This document shows positions 26,271 to 35,065 of a DNA stretch of 64,000 nucleotides, in pieces (within the stretch, counting starts at the first letter, position 1; every line of letters begins with the position of its first letter). Both the position numbers and the translations under genes were made by a program. Origin of the DNA: Actinorugispora endophytica (GTDB lineage Bacteria > Actinomycetota > Actinomycetes > Streptosporangiales > Streptosporangiaceae); the NCBI RefSeq assembly GCF_004363075.1, contig NZ_SNYN01000005.1, positions 1 through 64,000 on the forward strand, given 5' to 3'. Below the pieces are notes generated by a model, which was given only the letters and a program-made list of their open reading frames with translations, searched no databases and had not been told where the DNA came from.

Positions 26271-26921
26271 TTACGGCCTCTCCGGCGCGGCGGCGGGGTG
26301 CAGTCCGGAGGAGCCGCGGCGGTGGCAGCCCAGAAGGTGGGTGTCGATCATGCCGATCGCCTCCATCAGGGCGTGCGCGGTGGTGGGGCCGACGAACCGG
26401 AAGCCGCGTGAGCGCAGGTCCTTGGCGAGGGCGTGCGAGGCGGGCGTGTGCGCGGGCACCTCGGCGGCGGTGCGCGGCTCGGGGGTCCGCTCGGGCTTGT
26501 GCGACCAGATCAGGGCGTCGAGTCCGCCCTGCTCGCGCAGGGCCAGGACGGCGCGGGCGTTGGCGCGGGCCGCGGTGATCTTGGCGCGGTTGCGCACGAT
26601 CCCCGCGTCGCCCATGAGCCGTTCGACGTCGGCGTCGGTGTAGGCCGCGACGGCTTCGGGGGCGAAGTCGGCGAAGACGGCGCGGAAGGCGGGGCGCTTG
26701 GCCAGGATCGTCAGCCAGCTCAGGCCCGACTGGAACGCCTCCAGGCTGATCCGCTCGAACAGCGCCTGCTCGCCGCGGACCGGCAGGCCCCACTCGGTGT
26801 CGTGGTAGGCCCGGTTCAGCGGGTGGGCGGCGGCCCACGGACAGCGTCCGAGACCGTCCTCTCCGACGACCGCCGACCCGTCGGAGGGCGCGGCGGGGGA
26901 CGCGGTGGTGCTCGTTGCCAT
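26271..26921 (-). CDS. tag: DNA-3-methyladenine glycosylase I
   Basis: 216 aa. It excises 3-methyladenine from alkylated DNA. The zinc-site residues are in RCPWA (about 27), YHDTEWG (about 40) and DTHLLGCHRR near the C-terminus; the conserved Glu lies in SLEAFQSGLSW. The first 25 residues are an extra Ala/Ser/Thr-rich extension. The upstream alkB gene ends 48 bp before this start on the same strand, so the two probably form an alkylation-repair operon. Confidence 0.93.
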   Translation of the reverse strand: MATSTTASPAAPSDGSAVVGEDGLGRCPWAAAHPLNRAYHDTEWGLPVRGEQALFERISLEAFQSGLSWLTILAKRPAFRAVFADFAPEAVAAYTDADVERLMGDAGIVRNRAKITAARANARAVLALREQGGLDALIWSHKPERTPEPRTAAEVPAHTPASHALAKDLRSRGFRFVGPTTAHALMEAIGMIDTHLLGCHRRGSSGLHPAAAPERP

Positions 26922-26969
26922 GGACTCGTTCGTCTCCTGGTCGGTGGGACGCGGTTCGGCGGCGGGCGG

Positions 26970-27626
26970 TCAGGCCATGCCGGTGACCCGCATGGTGATG
27001 TTCAGGCGGCCCGTCGCCAACCCGCTGGCCGGGTCGGCGGTGCCCGGCAGGACCCGGAGGACGCCGTGGTAGGCGAACCGGGACGGGCCGCCGAAGACGA
27101 AGAGGTCGCCCGAGGCGAGTTCGACGTCGGTGTGGGGCCGGTTCCGGCTCTCGGTGTTGCCGAAGCGGAAGACGCAGGTGTCGCCGATGCTCAGTGACAC
27201 CACCGGATCGTCGGCCCGCTCGTCCTTGTCCTGGTGCATGCCCAGACGCGCCTGGTCGTCGTAGTGGTTGACCAGCGCGACGTCGGGCGCGTAGGCGCGG
27301 GCGGCCTCGGCGTCGCCGTAGGCGTCGGCCACGGCCCGGCGGCCGAGCTCCGCCAGCCAGCCGGGGAGCGGCGCGACCCGGCGCCCTCCCGCGTCGTCGG
27401 CGGTGCGGGTGTACCGGTAGGGCTGCCAGTGCCAGCCCAGGCACACGGTGCGCACCGACATCCGGCGCCCGTTGGGCAGTCTCGCGGCGCGGATCGGCAC
27501 CGGCGCCGTCGCCCAGGCCCGGCAGGCCGCGACGATCTCGCGTCGGCGGTCCGGGTCCAGCCAGCCGGGGACGTGCACGGCCCCGGGGGCGATCTCGGCG
27601 CGGGGACGCGGCAGCAGCGGCTCCAT
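26970..27626 (-). CDS. alkB: AlkB-type Fe(II)/2-oxoglutarate-dependent DNA dealkylase
   Basis: 218 aa from ATG at 27626 with GAGGAGGACC upstream. It oxidatively removes methyl groups from 1-methyladenine and 3-methylcytosine. Iron ligands are H and D in MHQDKDE and the second His in FAYHGV; Arg in NITMR binds 2-oxoglutarate. WHWQPYRYT is the substrate-lid region. First gene of an apparent operon with tag. Confidence 0.92.
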   Translation of the reverse strand: MEPLLPRPRAEIAPGAVHVPGWLDPDRRREIVAACRAWATAPVPIRAARLPNGRRMSVRTVCLGWHWQPYRYTRTADDAGGRRVAPLPGWLAELGRRAVADAYGDAEAARAYAPDVALVNHYDDQARLGMHQDKDERADDPVVSLSIGDTCVFRFGNTESRNRPHTDVELASGDLFVFGGPSRFAYHGVLRVLPGTADPASGLATGRLNITMRVTGMA

Positions 27627-27950
27627 CCCGGTCCTCCTCACCCGGCTCCGGGGGCCCGCCCCCGGCCGCCGGTACGGCGCTGTGGTGGGATCGAGGCTAT
27701 GGCCATTCTCCCGGAGGAGCACACCGTCCGCACCTCCCGCCCGGAGCGGGCGGTGGAGGCGGTCGTCCGGGAGCCCGGCTGCGGGGTGGTCCGTGGCGGA
27801 GTCGGGCCCCGGGAGGCCACCGCGAGGTACGGGTCTCAGGGGCCTCGTCGAACGCTTCGGAAACGCGGTGGTGCCCCGGGCCGGCCCGGCTCCGTTCGGA
27901 TCGGGCGGCCGCGCGGCCGCGCGGTGGGGCTCGTGGCCCACGCCGAGAAT

Positions 27951-27964
27951 GGTAAACGCTTTCC
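27951..27964. promoter_or_regulatory. LacI-family-like operator GGTAAACGCTTTCC
   Basis: Imperfect palindrome with the central CG typical of LacI/GalR operators, 420 bp before the binding-protein gene. The cognate regulator is not in the window. Confidence 0.5.
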
Positions 27965-28160
27965 GTTAGCGGCGGAAGGGGTGGCGGGAGAAAGCCGCCC
28001 GTGGGCGCGGGTGTGCGGCGGCGGTTTCCCCGAGGCCGGATTCCGTGACGGATAGCGCAGTGTTCACCGCTTTCGGTGACTTCGCCGGGGGAGGGAGAGG
28101 CGCCGGTCACAAATAGGGCATTGACACCGCTGTGAAGCGGTGTTAAAAACTGATAATCAT

Positions 28161-28189
28161 ATCGTCTGGATAGCGCTTACCGAGACGAT
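28161..28189. promoter_or_regulatory. Compound palindrome with LacI-like core
   Basis: The core GGATAGCGCTTACC (28168-28181) is a LacI/GalR-like operator. It is enclosed by the exact inverted repeat ATCGTCT / AGACGAT at 28161-28167 and 28183-28189. About 195 bp before the start codon; it may overlap the promoter. Confidence 0.55.
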
Positions 28190-28383
28190 TCGAGCCGTCC
28201 ATCCCTGTGTCCTCGACCACGCCGAAGTTCAGCTGACCCTCTCCACAACCCATGACGAGAGCGCACCGGACCGCACCGCACACCTCCGCGGCCCCGGTGA
28301 CCGGGCCTCCCGGCCCGCTGCCTCCCCCCGCACGGCGGAGGCGCCTCGTCGAAGGCACCGCACAGCCGAAGGGAAACACCAGC

Positions 28384-29703
28384 ATGCGCGTACACTCCGG
28401 CGGAGGCCGCCGAGCCGGCCGTCGCAGAACCCTCCTGACCACCGCGTCCGCGGTCGCGGCACTGGTCATGGCCGCCTCCGCCTGCTCGGGATCGGGTGGT
28501 GACGACGGCACGGTCGAACTCCGCTTCTCCTGGTGGGGCTCCGACGAGCGCCAGGCCACCATGCTGAAGGTCATCGAGAACTTCGAGGCGGACAACCCCG
28601 ACATCCGGATCATGGGGGAGAGCACCGACTGGTCGTCGTACTGGGACCGCCTGGCCACCAGCACCGCGGCCAGCGACGCGCCCGACATCCTCATGCAGGA
28701 GGAGCGCTACCTGCGCGAGTACGCGGACCGAGGCGCGCTCATGAACCTCGACGAGGCCGAGGGCCTGGACCTGTCGAAGATCGACCCGCTGGTCGCCGAG
28801 AGCGGCGACCTGGACGGGCAGACCTTCGGCGCGGCCACCGGCGTCAACGCCTACTCCATCCTCGCCGACCCCGAGGCGTTCGAGGCCGCCGGAGTCGAGA
28901 TGCCCGACGACGACACGTGGACCTGGGCCGACTACGTCGAGACCGCCGGGCAGATCTCCGAGGGCAGCGACGGCGAGTACGCCGGCGCCCAGAGCATGAG
29001 CTACAACGAGACCGGGCTCCAGGTCTTCGCCCGCCAGCGCGGGGAGAACCTCTACACCGAGGACGGCGGCCTCGGCCTCTCCGAGGAGACGGTGGAGGCG
29101 TGGTTCCAGGTCACCCAGGACCTGCTGGACAACGGCGGCCAGCCCGACGCCTCCCGGAGCGTGGAGATCCAGGCGGGCGGCATCGACCAGTCGGTCGTGG
29201 CCACCAACGAGGGCGCCATGGCGCACTTCTGGAGCAACCAGCTCGGCAACGTGTCCGAGTCGGCCGGCCGCGACATCCAGCTGCTGCGCTACCCGGGCGA
29301 GACCGAGTCCGAGCGGACCGGCATGTTCTTCAAGCCGGCCATGTTCTACACGATCTTCTCGGGGACCGAGCACCCTGAGGAGGCCGCCCGCTTCGTCGAC
29401 TACATGCTCAACGACCCGGCCGCGGCCGATCTGCTCCTGGCCGACCTGGGGCTGCCCGCCAACACCGAGGTGCGCGAGAGCATCCTCGACGACCTGCCCG
29501 AGGGCGACGCGCGGATGGCCGACTTCATGAGCGAGATCGAGCCCTCGATCGTGGACGGCAACCCGCCCGCCCCGATCGGCGCCAGCCAGGTCGTGGAGAT
29601 CAGCAGCCGCGTCAGCGACAGGCTCGCGTTCGGCGAGATCACCCCGGCGGAGGCCGCCGAGCAGTTCATGACCGAGGTCGAGGCGGCCATCGGAAACCCC
29701 TGA
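28384..29703 (+). CDS. Sugar ABC transporter substrate-binding lipoprotein
   Basis: 439 aa from ATG at 28384. An Arg-rich N-terminus (RRAGRRRTLL) and a lipobox ending at C34 (AASAC) indicate a lipoprotein, possibly Tat-exported. The mature protein is a type 1 extracellular solute-binding protein: VELRFSWWGSDERQ, ILMQEERYLREYADRGALMNLDE, and TEHPEEAARFVDYML near the C-terminus. No permease or ATPase genes lie beside it; the next gene encodes an enolase-superfamily sugar-acid dehydratase, so the ligand may be a galactarate- or talarate-like compound. The transporter core must be elsewhere. Confidence 0.88.
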   Translation: MRVHSGGGRRAGRRRTLLTTASAVAALVMAASACSGSGGDDGTVELRFSWWGSDERQATMLKVIENFEADNPDIRIMGESTDWSSYWDRLATSTAASDAPDILMQEERYLREYADRGALMNLDEAEGLDLSKIDPLVAESGDLDGQTFGAATGVNAYSILADPEAFEAAGVEMPDDDTWTWADYVETAGQISEGSDGEYAGAQSMSYNETGLQVFARQRGENLYTEDGGLGLSEETVEAWFQVTQDLLDNGGQPDASRSVEIQAGGIDQSVVATNEGAMAHFWSNQLGNVSESAGRDIQLLRYPGETESERTGMFFKPAMFYTIFSGTEHPEEAARFVDYMLNDPAAADLLLADLGLPANTEVRESILDDLPEGDARMADFMSEIEPSIVDGNPPAPIGASQVVEISSRVSDRLAFGEITPAEAAEQFMTEVEAAIGNP

Positions 29704-29833
29704 TCCCCTCTCCCCGACGCGGTCCCGGTGCGGGGACTCCCTTCCCCCGCGCCGGGACCGCGCAGGAGGACAGCGGGCATCGAACCCGACAGCCGGGGCG
29801 GCCCGCACGCCGCCCGACCGACGAAAACGAAAC

Positions 29834-30991
29834 ATGAGGACGTCCATGACCTCCCCTGCCGGAGCGGCCACGCAGGACCGCATCACCAGCGTCACGATCT
29901 CCTCGGTCACCCTCCCCCTGGCCACGCCCATCAGCGACGCCAAGGTCCTCACGGGGCGCCAGCGCCCGATGACCGAGGTCGCGATGCTCTTCGCCGAGAT
30001 CACCACGGAGGCCGGCCACGAGGGCGTCGGGTTCGGCTACTCCAAGCGGGCCGGGGGCCGGGGGCAGTTCGCCCACGCCCGGGAGGTGGCCTCCGTCCTG
30101 CTGGGCGAGGACCCCAGCGACATCGGGAAGATCTGGGACAAGCTCGTCTGGGCCGGGGCGTCGGTGGGCCGCAGCGGGCTGTCCACCCAGGCCATCGCGC
30201 CCTTCGACATCGCCCTGTGGGACCTCAAGGCCAAGCGGGCGGGCCTGCCCCTGGCCAAGCTCCTCGGCAGCTACCGGGACTCGGTGCGCTGCTACAACAC
30301 CTCGGGCGGCTTCCTGCACGCGCCCATCGAGGAGGTCCTGGAGAAGTCGGCCGAGTCCGTGGCCAACGGCATCGGCGGCATCAAGATCAAGGTCGGCCAG
30401 CCCGACAGCGCCACGGACCTCGCCCGGGTCAGGGCGGTGCGCGAGCACCTGGGGGACGGGGTCCCGCTGATGGTCGACGCCAACCAGCAGTGGACGCGCG
30501 CCGACGCCCAGCGCATGTGCCGGGCCTTCGAGGAGTTCGGACTGGTCTGGATCGAGGAGCCCCTCGACGCCTACGACTTCGAGGGGCACGGGCGCCTGGC
30601 CGCCACGTTCGACACGCCGATCGCCACCGGCGAGATGCTCGCCGGCGTCGCCGAGCACGCGGAGCTGATCCGGCACGGGGGAGCGGACATCATCCAGCCG
30701 GACGCGCCCCGGATCGGCGGGATCACACAGTTCCTCCAGGTCATGGCGATGGCGGAGCGGCGCAACCTCCAGTTGGCCCCGCACTTCGCCATGGAGGTCC
30801 ACATCCACCTGGCGGCGGCCTACCGGCACGAGTCCTGGGTGGAGCACTTCGAGTGGCTCGACCCCCTCTTCAACGAGCACCTGGAGATCTCGGACGGCCG
30901 CATGCACCTCTCGGACCGCCCCGGCCTGGGCGTGACCCTGAGCGACCGGGCGCGCGAGTGGACGGTCGACACCCACGAGGCCAGGGCCTGA
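29834..30991 (+). CDS. L-talarate/galactarate dehydratase-like enolase-superfamily enzyme
   Basis: 385 aa (ATG at 29834, or at 29846). Mandelate-racemase subgroup: K184-x-K186 (IKIKVG), metal ligands D215 (MVDANQQW), E241/E242 (WIEEPLD) and E267 (ATGEML), and H317 (APHFAMEVHIHL). This arrangement, together with the N-terminal 20s-loop region, is that of talarate/galactarate dehydratases. They abstract the alpha-proton of a sugar diacid and eliminate water. Placed 130 bp after the binding-protein gene, probably in the same operon. Confidence 0.82.
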   Translation: MRTSMTSPAGAATQDRITSVTISSVTLPLATPISDAKVLTGRQRPMTEVAMLFAEITTEAGHEGVGFGYSKRAGGRGQFAHAREVASVLLGEDPSDIGKIWDKLVWAGASVGRSGLSTQAIAPFDIALWDLKAKRAGLPLAKLLGSYRDSVRCYNTSGGFLHAPIEEVLEKSAESVANGIGGIKIKVGQPDSATDLARVRAVREHLGDGVPLMVDANQQWTRADAQRMCRAFEEFGLVWIEEPLDAYDFEGHGRLAATFDTPIATGEMLAGVAEHAELIRHGGADIIQPDAPRIGGITQFLQVMAMAERRNLQLAPHFAMEVHIHLAAAYRHESWVEHFEWLDPLFNEHLEISDGRMHLSDRPGLGVTLSDRAREWTVDTHEARA

Positions 30992-31010
30992 GGCCCCGGC
31001 GGGACAGGAC

Positions 31011-31043
31011 GGCGGGCCGGGACGCGTGGGCCCCGGCCCGCCG
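31011..31043 (+). terminator. GC-rich hairpin after the dehydratase gene
   Basis: GGCGGGCCGGG pairs with CCCCGGCCCGCC across a short loop, 20 bp after the stop. It has no T-run, as usual in high-GC actinomycetes; likely terminator. Confidence 0.5.
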
Positions 31044-31144
31044 CCCGCACCGGACCGGACCGCCCCGGTTTCCACGGCCCCGTGCGGTGGCTCCACCCGC
31101 CCTTGCGGCTCGTGTCCGGACACGGCGCCTCCGGGCGGGACCGT

Positions 31145-32458
31145 CTACTTCTGCTCGGGGGTCCTGATGCCGTTGGGCGGGACTCCGACCGGGGACCGGG
31201 GGGACAGGACGATTTCGGTGATGGCCCGGCCATCGGCGGCCGTGACCGCGGCCGTCCAGGAGCCCAGGTCGATCTCCGCGCCCGGTTCGCCGGGGATGCG
31301 GCCGAGCAGGGTGATGAGCAGCCCCGCCACGGTGACGTAGTTGCCCTCGGGCAGGGCTTCGACGCGCACGTCGAGGTCGGGCAGGTCGTGCACGGGGAAC
31401 GTTCCGGGTATCCGGATGGAGCCGTCGTCCCGGTGGGTCGCGGTGCGGATGTCGGAGTCGGTCTCGTCGTAGATGTCGCCGACGATCTCCTCCAGCAGGT
31501 CCTCCAGACTCACGATGCCGTCGACCGAACCCGTCTCGTCGATGACGAACGCGAGCTGCTGGCGTCCGGCCGTCATGTGCTCCAACGCCAGTGAGACGGG
31601 AAGGGAGTCGGGCAGCAGCAGCGGGGTCCGGGCCAACTCCCCGGCGGTGCCCCGGCCGCGCAGCAGGTCCGACCAGTGCACGACCCCCACGATGTCGTCG
31701 AGGTCGTCGTCCTCCACGACCGGCGCGCGCGAGTGTCCGTGCTCGGCGAGGAGGAGGACGGCGTCCTGGGCCGACAGGCCCGCGGAGACGACGTCGACCT
31801 CGCGGCGCGGCACCAGGACCTGGCGCAGCCGACGGTCGTTGATCTCGAACGCGCCGGCCAGGATGGTGCGCTGCTCGGGTGTCATGCCCGGCTGGGTGGA
31901 GATGATGTCGCGCAGCTCCTCCTCGGAGACCTCCTCCTTGCCCGCGTCGGGATCGCCGCCGCTCAGGCGTACCACGAGGTCGGTGGACGCGCTGAGCAGC
32001 CACACCGCCGGGCGGGAGAGCACCGCGACCAGGTTCAGCGGGCGTGCCACCAGCAGCGCCCACGCCTCGGCGCGCTGCATGGCGACGCGCTTGGGGGCGA
32101 GTTCGCCGAAGACCAGCGTGACGAAGGTGAGCGCAACGGTGACCAGCACGATCGCGACCGGCCCGGCCGCGGCGCCCAAGAGGGGACTCAACGGGGGGAT
32201 GAGGGGGTCGGCCAAGGCCACCGCCGCGGTCGCCGAGGCGAGGAACCCCGCCAGGGTGATGCCGATCTGGATGGTGGCCAGGAACCGGTTGGGGTCGCGT
32301 GCCAGCCGTGCCACCAGCTGTCCTCCGGCTCCGCGCGTCTCCAGTCTCTTCAACTGGCTCTCGCGCAGCGTGATCAACGCGATCTCGCTGCCCGCGAAGG
32401 CCGCGTTCAACACGACCAGGACCAGGACGAGGCCGATCTGGACCCCGTAGCTCTCCAT
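31145..32458 (-). CDS. CNNM-CBS-CorC membrane protein (hemolysin-like ion transporter)
   Basis: 437 aa from ATG at 32458. Domains in order: CNNM transmembrane region (about 1-195) starting with a hydrophobic helix and containing FAGSEIALITLRESQLKRL and FGELAPKRVAMQ; a CBS pair (about 205-330, with LVPRREVDVV and LAFVIDETGSVDGIVSLEDLLEEIVGDI); and a CorC/HlyC domain (about 345-425). Family members move or sense Mg2+/Co2+; haemolytic activity is not implied. Confidence 0.9.
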   Translation of the reverse strand: MESYGVQIGLVLVLVVLNAAFAGSEIALITLRESQLKRLETRGAGGQLVARLARDPNRFLATIQIGITLAGFLASATAAVALADPLIPPLSPLLGAAAGPVAIVLVTVALTFVTLVFGELAPKRVAMQRAEAWALLVARPLNLVAVLSRPAVWLLSASTDLVVRLSGGDPDAGKEEVSEEELRDIISTQPGMTPEQRTILAGAFEINDRRLRQVLVPRREVDVVSAGLSAQDAVLLLAEHGHSRAPVVEDDDLDDIVGVVHWSDLLRGRGTAGELARTPLLLPDSLPVSLALEHMTAGRQQLAFVIDETGSVDGIVSLEDLLEEIVGDIYDETDSDIRTATHRDDGSIRIPGTFPVHDLPDLDVRVEALPEGNYVTVAGLLITLLGRIPGEPGAEIDLGSWTAAVTAADGRAITEIVLSPRSPVGVPPNGIRTPEQK

Positions 32459-32626
32459 GAGACCTCTTCGGACGTCGGTACCAGGGCACGTACCCAGAGG
32501 AGCGAGCGGGCAAAACACCGGCACCACGTGTCACCGCGCGCTTTCACGCCTCCGGTGGCGGCGCCGGGCGGGTGAGGGCGGCGGCCGCACCCGCCCGGCG
32601 CGGCACTGCCGGGCCCCGGGCGAGGG

Positions 32627-33625
32627 CTACTCCTCCTCTTCCTCCTCGGCCTCCTCGCCTTCGAACATGTCCCCGATCTCGTCGACGACCTCGGCGGCGA
32701 CGTATCCGGCCGCCAGTCCTCCCGCGACCCCCAGGGCGACGCCGCCCAGGCCGCCGAGCGCCCCGCCGCGCTCCTCCGCCTGGTGGTAGCCGTCGTATCC
32801 GTGGTCCGGCTGCTCGTCGTGGCCCCGGCCGTATCCGCCGAAGAGCCCGCGGTGCCGTTCCAGGGCCTCGGTGATCCACGCGTCGACCTGGGCGGCCCAG
32901 TCCACGTGGTCGGTGTGGGCGTGCTCGACGCGGAAGCGGCCGTACAGGTCCTGCCCCTCGGTGAACATGCCCCCGCGCTTGTCGAACTCGATGACCACGT
33001 CCACGCCGTGGGGGTCGGCGACGAAGCTGAGTTCGACCTCCCCGATCTCGTGGGCGTAGTGGGGCGCCGGGTGGAACTCGATCTCCTGGAAGAACGGGGA
33101 CTGCTGCGCGGTCCCGGCCAGGTGGCCGATCTCGATGTCGGTGTGCTTGAGGCCGAACCCCAGGCGGGCGAACGCCTCCAGGACCCGGTCCTGGGCGGGC
33201 AGCGGGTGGACGTGGACGCGGTCCAGGTCGCCCTTGTCCGCGGCCCGGTCGATGACGACCTCGGTGCGCAGCCCGAGCCCGCTCCCGGGCAGGAGGCCGC
33301 CGCCCGCGTCGGTGAGGGGCGCGTCCCAGGGCACGGGATAGGAGAACGGGATGGCGCGGTGTTCCCCGGCGGCGAGCCGGAACGCGCCGGCAACGGGGAC
33401 CCGGGCGAACTCCGCGCCGACCTCGTGCTCCCCGCCGTCCGACTCGGCCTCGACGTTGGCGGCCAGGCACAGCGCGATCTCCTCGATCAGCACGTCGCTG
33501 TCGCCGCCGGAGAGTTCGACGCGCCCCTCGATCGCCGCGCCGGGGCGGGTGTGCGGGGAGGTCAGTACGGTGTCGACGCTGGGGCCGCCGACGCCGAAAG
33601 CCATGAGCAAACGCTTGAAGACCAT
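32627..33625 (-). CDS. spo0M: Spo0M-family sporulation control protein
   Basis: 332 aa from ATG at 33625. The arrestin-like Spo0M domain spans about 1-245, with VFKRLLMAFGVGGPSVDTVL at the start and PFFQEIEFHPAPHYAHEIGEVELSFVADP. A Gly/Ala-rich hydrophobic stretch (about 290-312) precedes a very acidic tail ending in a run of Glu. Bacillus Spo0M tunes entry into sporulation; actinomycete homologues are linked to development. Convergent or divergent partners do not clarify its role here. Confidence 0.88.
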   Translation of the reverse strand: MVFKRLLMAFGVGGPSVDTVLTSPHTRPGAAIEGRVELSGGDSDVLIEEIALCLAANVEAESDGGEHEVGAEFARVPVAGAFRLAAGEHRAIPFSYPVPWDAPLTDAGGGLLPGSGLGLRTEVVIDRAADKGDLDRVHVHPLPAQDRVLEAFARLGFGLKHTDIEIGHLAGTAQQSPFFQEIEFHPAPHYAHEIGEVELSFVADPHGVDVVIEFDKRGGMFTEGQDLYGRFRVEHAHTDHVDWAAQVDAWITEALERHRGLFGGYGRGHDEQPDHGYDGYHQAEERGGALGGLGGVALGVAGGLAAGYVAAEVVDEIGDMFEGEEAEEEEEE

Positions 33626-34248
33626 GCCGTCCTTCTTGTCAGGGGGTGGCGGAGCACGGGCGGCCCGCCGTTCCGCCACGGAGCGGGCGGGCCGGGTCAC
33701 GCCGTGTCGTGCACTCCGACCAACGGTCCGCCCCGGTCGGTGGTTCCGACGTAGCCGGTCGGGCGGGGGAAAGGGACTGTGGGACTCCGGGAGTCCGCGT
33801 GTGCGGCGTGTCCAGGACCCTGACCCGGTCTAGGGGGAGGCCGGCGTTGGGCGGCCCGCAGCGCCGCCACGTCCACGGCCTCCTCCGCGTCCATGTCCTG
33901 GCGGGCCTGTTCAGGGCTCGAAGTGAGGCTTCTGTTGATGGTCTTGGGCTTTCTGCCCGTTTCGGGGCCTGGAAGGGCGGAAAGCTCAAGACCATCCCGA
34001 GCGAGGGCGGAACCGGCCCTCGGGTTTCCGGCGGCGGGGAGGGCGCGGCGAGGCGGCCTGGTGACTGCCCTGTGCCCGCTGGAGACCAGGCGGGGCCGAT
34101 CCCCGTGGTTGATGCCGCCGAACCCCGGGCTGTCACTTCCTGTTGCCAGAGGTGTCCGCCCCCCCGGAGATCTCCGGGGTTGTCTCCGGTTCTCCGGTCA
34201 CAAGCTGGCCGCTTCCTGCTTCTTCCTCTCGTCGAGAAGAGGAGTGTT
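33626..34248. other. Intergenic region between spo0M and the CRISPR-side patch
   Basis: 623 bp between two divergent genes. It contains a family B hairpin repeat (33935-34015); otherwise I see no gene. The promoter of spo0M should lie in 33626-33850. Confidence 0.5.
33935..34015. repeat. Intergenic palindromic repeat, family B copy 2
   Basis: Same word order as 2358-2445: GATGGTCTTGGGCTTTCTG, TTTCGGGGC, GGAAGGGCGGAAAGC, then CCGAGCGAGGGCGGAACCGG. The arms GATGGTCTTGGGCTTTC and GAAAGCTCAAGACCATC form a 17-bp stem with one mismatch. Confidence 0.75.
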
Positions 34249-34977
34249 GTGTCGGACTCTGGAAAGCGGGACGCGCGGAATCCGCGTGCGGACCGGCTCG
34301 TTCGCGGGACGACCAAGGTCGTGGTCCTGGGAGTGGCCGTGGTCGCCGCGGTGGTGTCCTACCGCCACGCGTTCGCGGTGGTCAGCTCGTACGGCGGGGA
34401 CGGGATTACCGCGTTCGTGATCCCTTTGACGATCGACGGACGGGTGTACGCCTCGTCGATGGTCCTGCTCGACGCCGCGCGCAACAAGGTGCCGACCCCG
34501 GTCCTGGCGTGGCTGCTGCTGGGGTGGGGGATCACCGCCGCCCTCGCGGCCAACGTCGCCCACGGTGTCCAGCACGGCCCGATCTGCGCCGTGGTGGCCG
34601 CCTGGCCCGCCGCCGTCCTGGTCGGCTGCTACGAGATGCTGATGTGGCTGGTGAGGGCTGACGCCAAGAGGCCGGTGGGCCGGTCCGGGGTGGATCTGGA
34701 CCAGCGGGCTCCGGCCGCCCACCGCGAAAGCGTCGAGGCCGGGGAACGTCTCTCCGAAAGGAGACTCGCGGAGATGTCCGGCAGACCACGCCGCTGGGCC
34801 CGATCCGTCATCGAGGAGAGCTGTTCGATGAAGAAAAAATCCGGTCATTCTTTCCTGGCCGGTCGCCGCATCACTCCCCATGCCGGAGACCTCATAGTTA
34901 TGGCGATGTGGGTGGTTCCACCAACCTGGCAAGTGCGGGGAAAGGAGATCTCGGATCTCCCCGAGAGCCGTGTTTGA
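34249..34977 (+). CDS. DUF2637 membrane protein with unusual C-terminal tail
   Basis: 242 aa from GTG at 34249 with AGGAG six bases upstream. Residues about 20-135 match DUF2637 in layout: SYRHAFAVV, IPLTIDGRVYASSMVLLDAARN, AALAANVAHGVQHGPICAVVAAWPAAVLVGCYEMLMWLVR, with four predicted membrane spans. DUF2637 genes are frequent on actinomycete plasmids, integrative elements and phages. The last 50 residues (from MKKKSGHSFL) differ in composition and end directly at the CRISPR leader. They may be a fused or out-of-place segment; an ATG at 34828 preceded by GAGGAG could start a separate short ORF in this frame. Confidence 0.75.
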   Translation: MSDSGKRDARNPRADRLVRGTTKVVVLGVAVVAAVVSYRHAFAVVSSYGGDGITAFVIPLTIDGRVYASSMVLLDAARNKVPTPVLAWLLLGWGITAALAANVAHGVQHGPICAVVAAWPAAVLVGCYEMLMWLVRADAKRPVGRSGVDLDQRAPAAHRESVEAGERLSERRLAEMSGRPRRWARSVIEESCSMKKKSGHSFLAGRRITPHAGDLIVMAMWVVPPTWQVRGKEISDLPESRV

Positions 34978-35065
34978 AATTTGTGCACTTTTGGGTGTTT
35001 TGACTGATTTTTGGAAAGTGAATGAAATAAGGGCTGAGACCTGGTAGATTCCCAGGTCATTCAGG
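34978..35065 (+). promoter_or_regulatory. AT-rich CRISPR leader
   Basis: The stretch before the first repeat is strikingly AT-rich for this genome (TTTGAAATTTGTGC, TTGACTGATTTTTGGAAAG, GAATGAAATAAGG). It contains a CCTGG...CCAGG inverted repeat just ahead of the array. As in other I-E systems it should carry the promoter of the pre-crRNA and the integration site, so transcription is on the plus strand. Confidence 0.75.

Larger units (their letters stand above)
27627..28383. other. Long regulatory intergenic region upstream of the sugar-acid locus
   Basis: 757 bp between alkB (minus) and the binding-protein gene (plus). It holds two LacI-like operator sequences (27951-27964 and 28161-28189) in an AT-richer stretch around 28085-28190 that probably contains the promoter. 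A weak ORF from 27700 to 28055 was judged not to be a gene. Confidence 0.5.

Noticed and set aside
27700..28055. Possible small ORF upstream of the sugar-acid locus starting MAILPEEHTVRTSR
   Set aside because: Arg/Gly-rich composition, weak ribosome binding site, and it runs through one of the LacI-like operators; not convincing.
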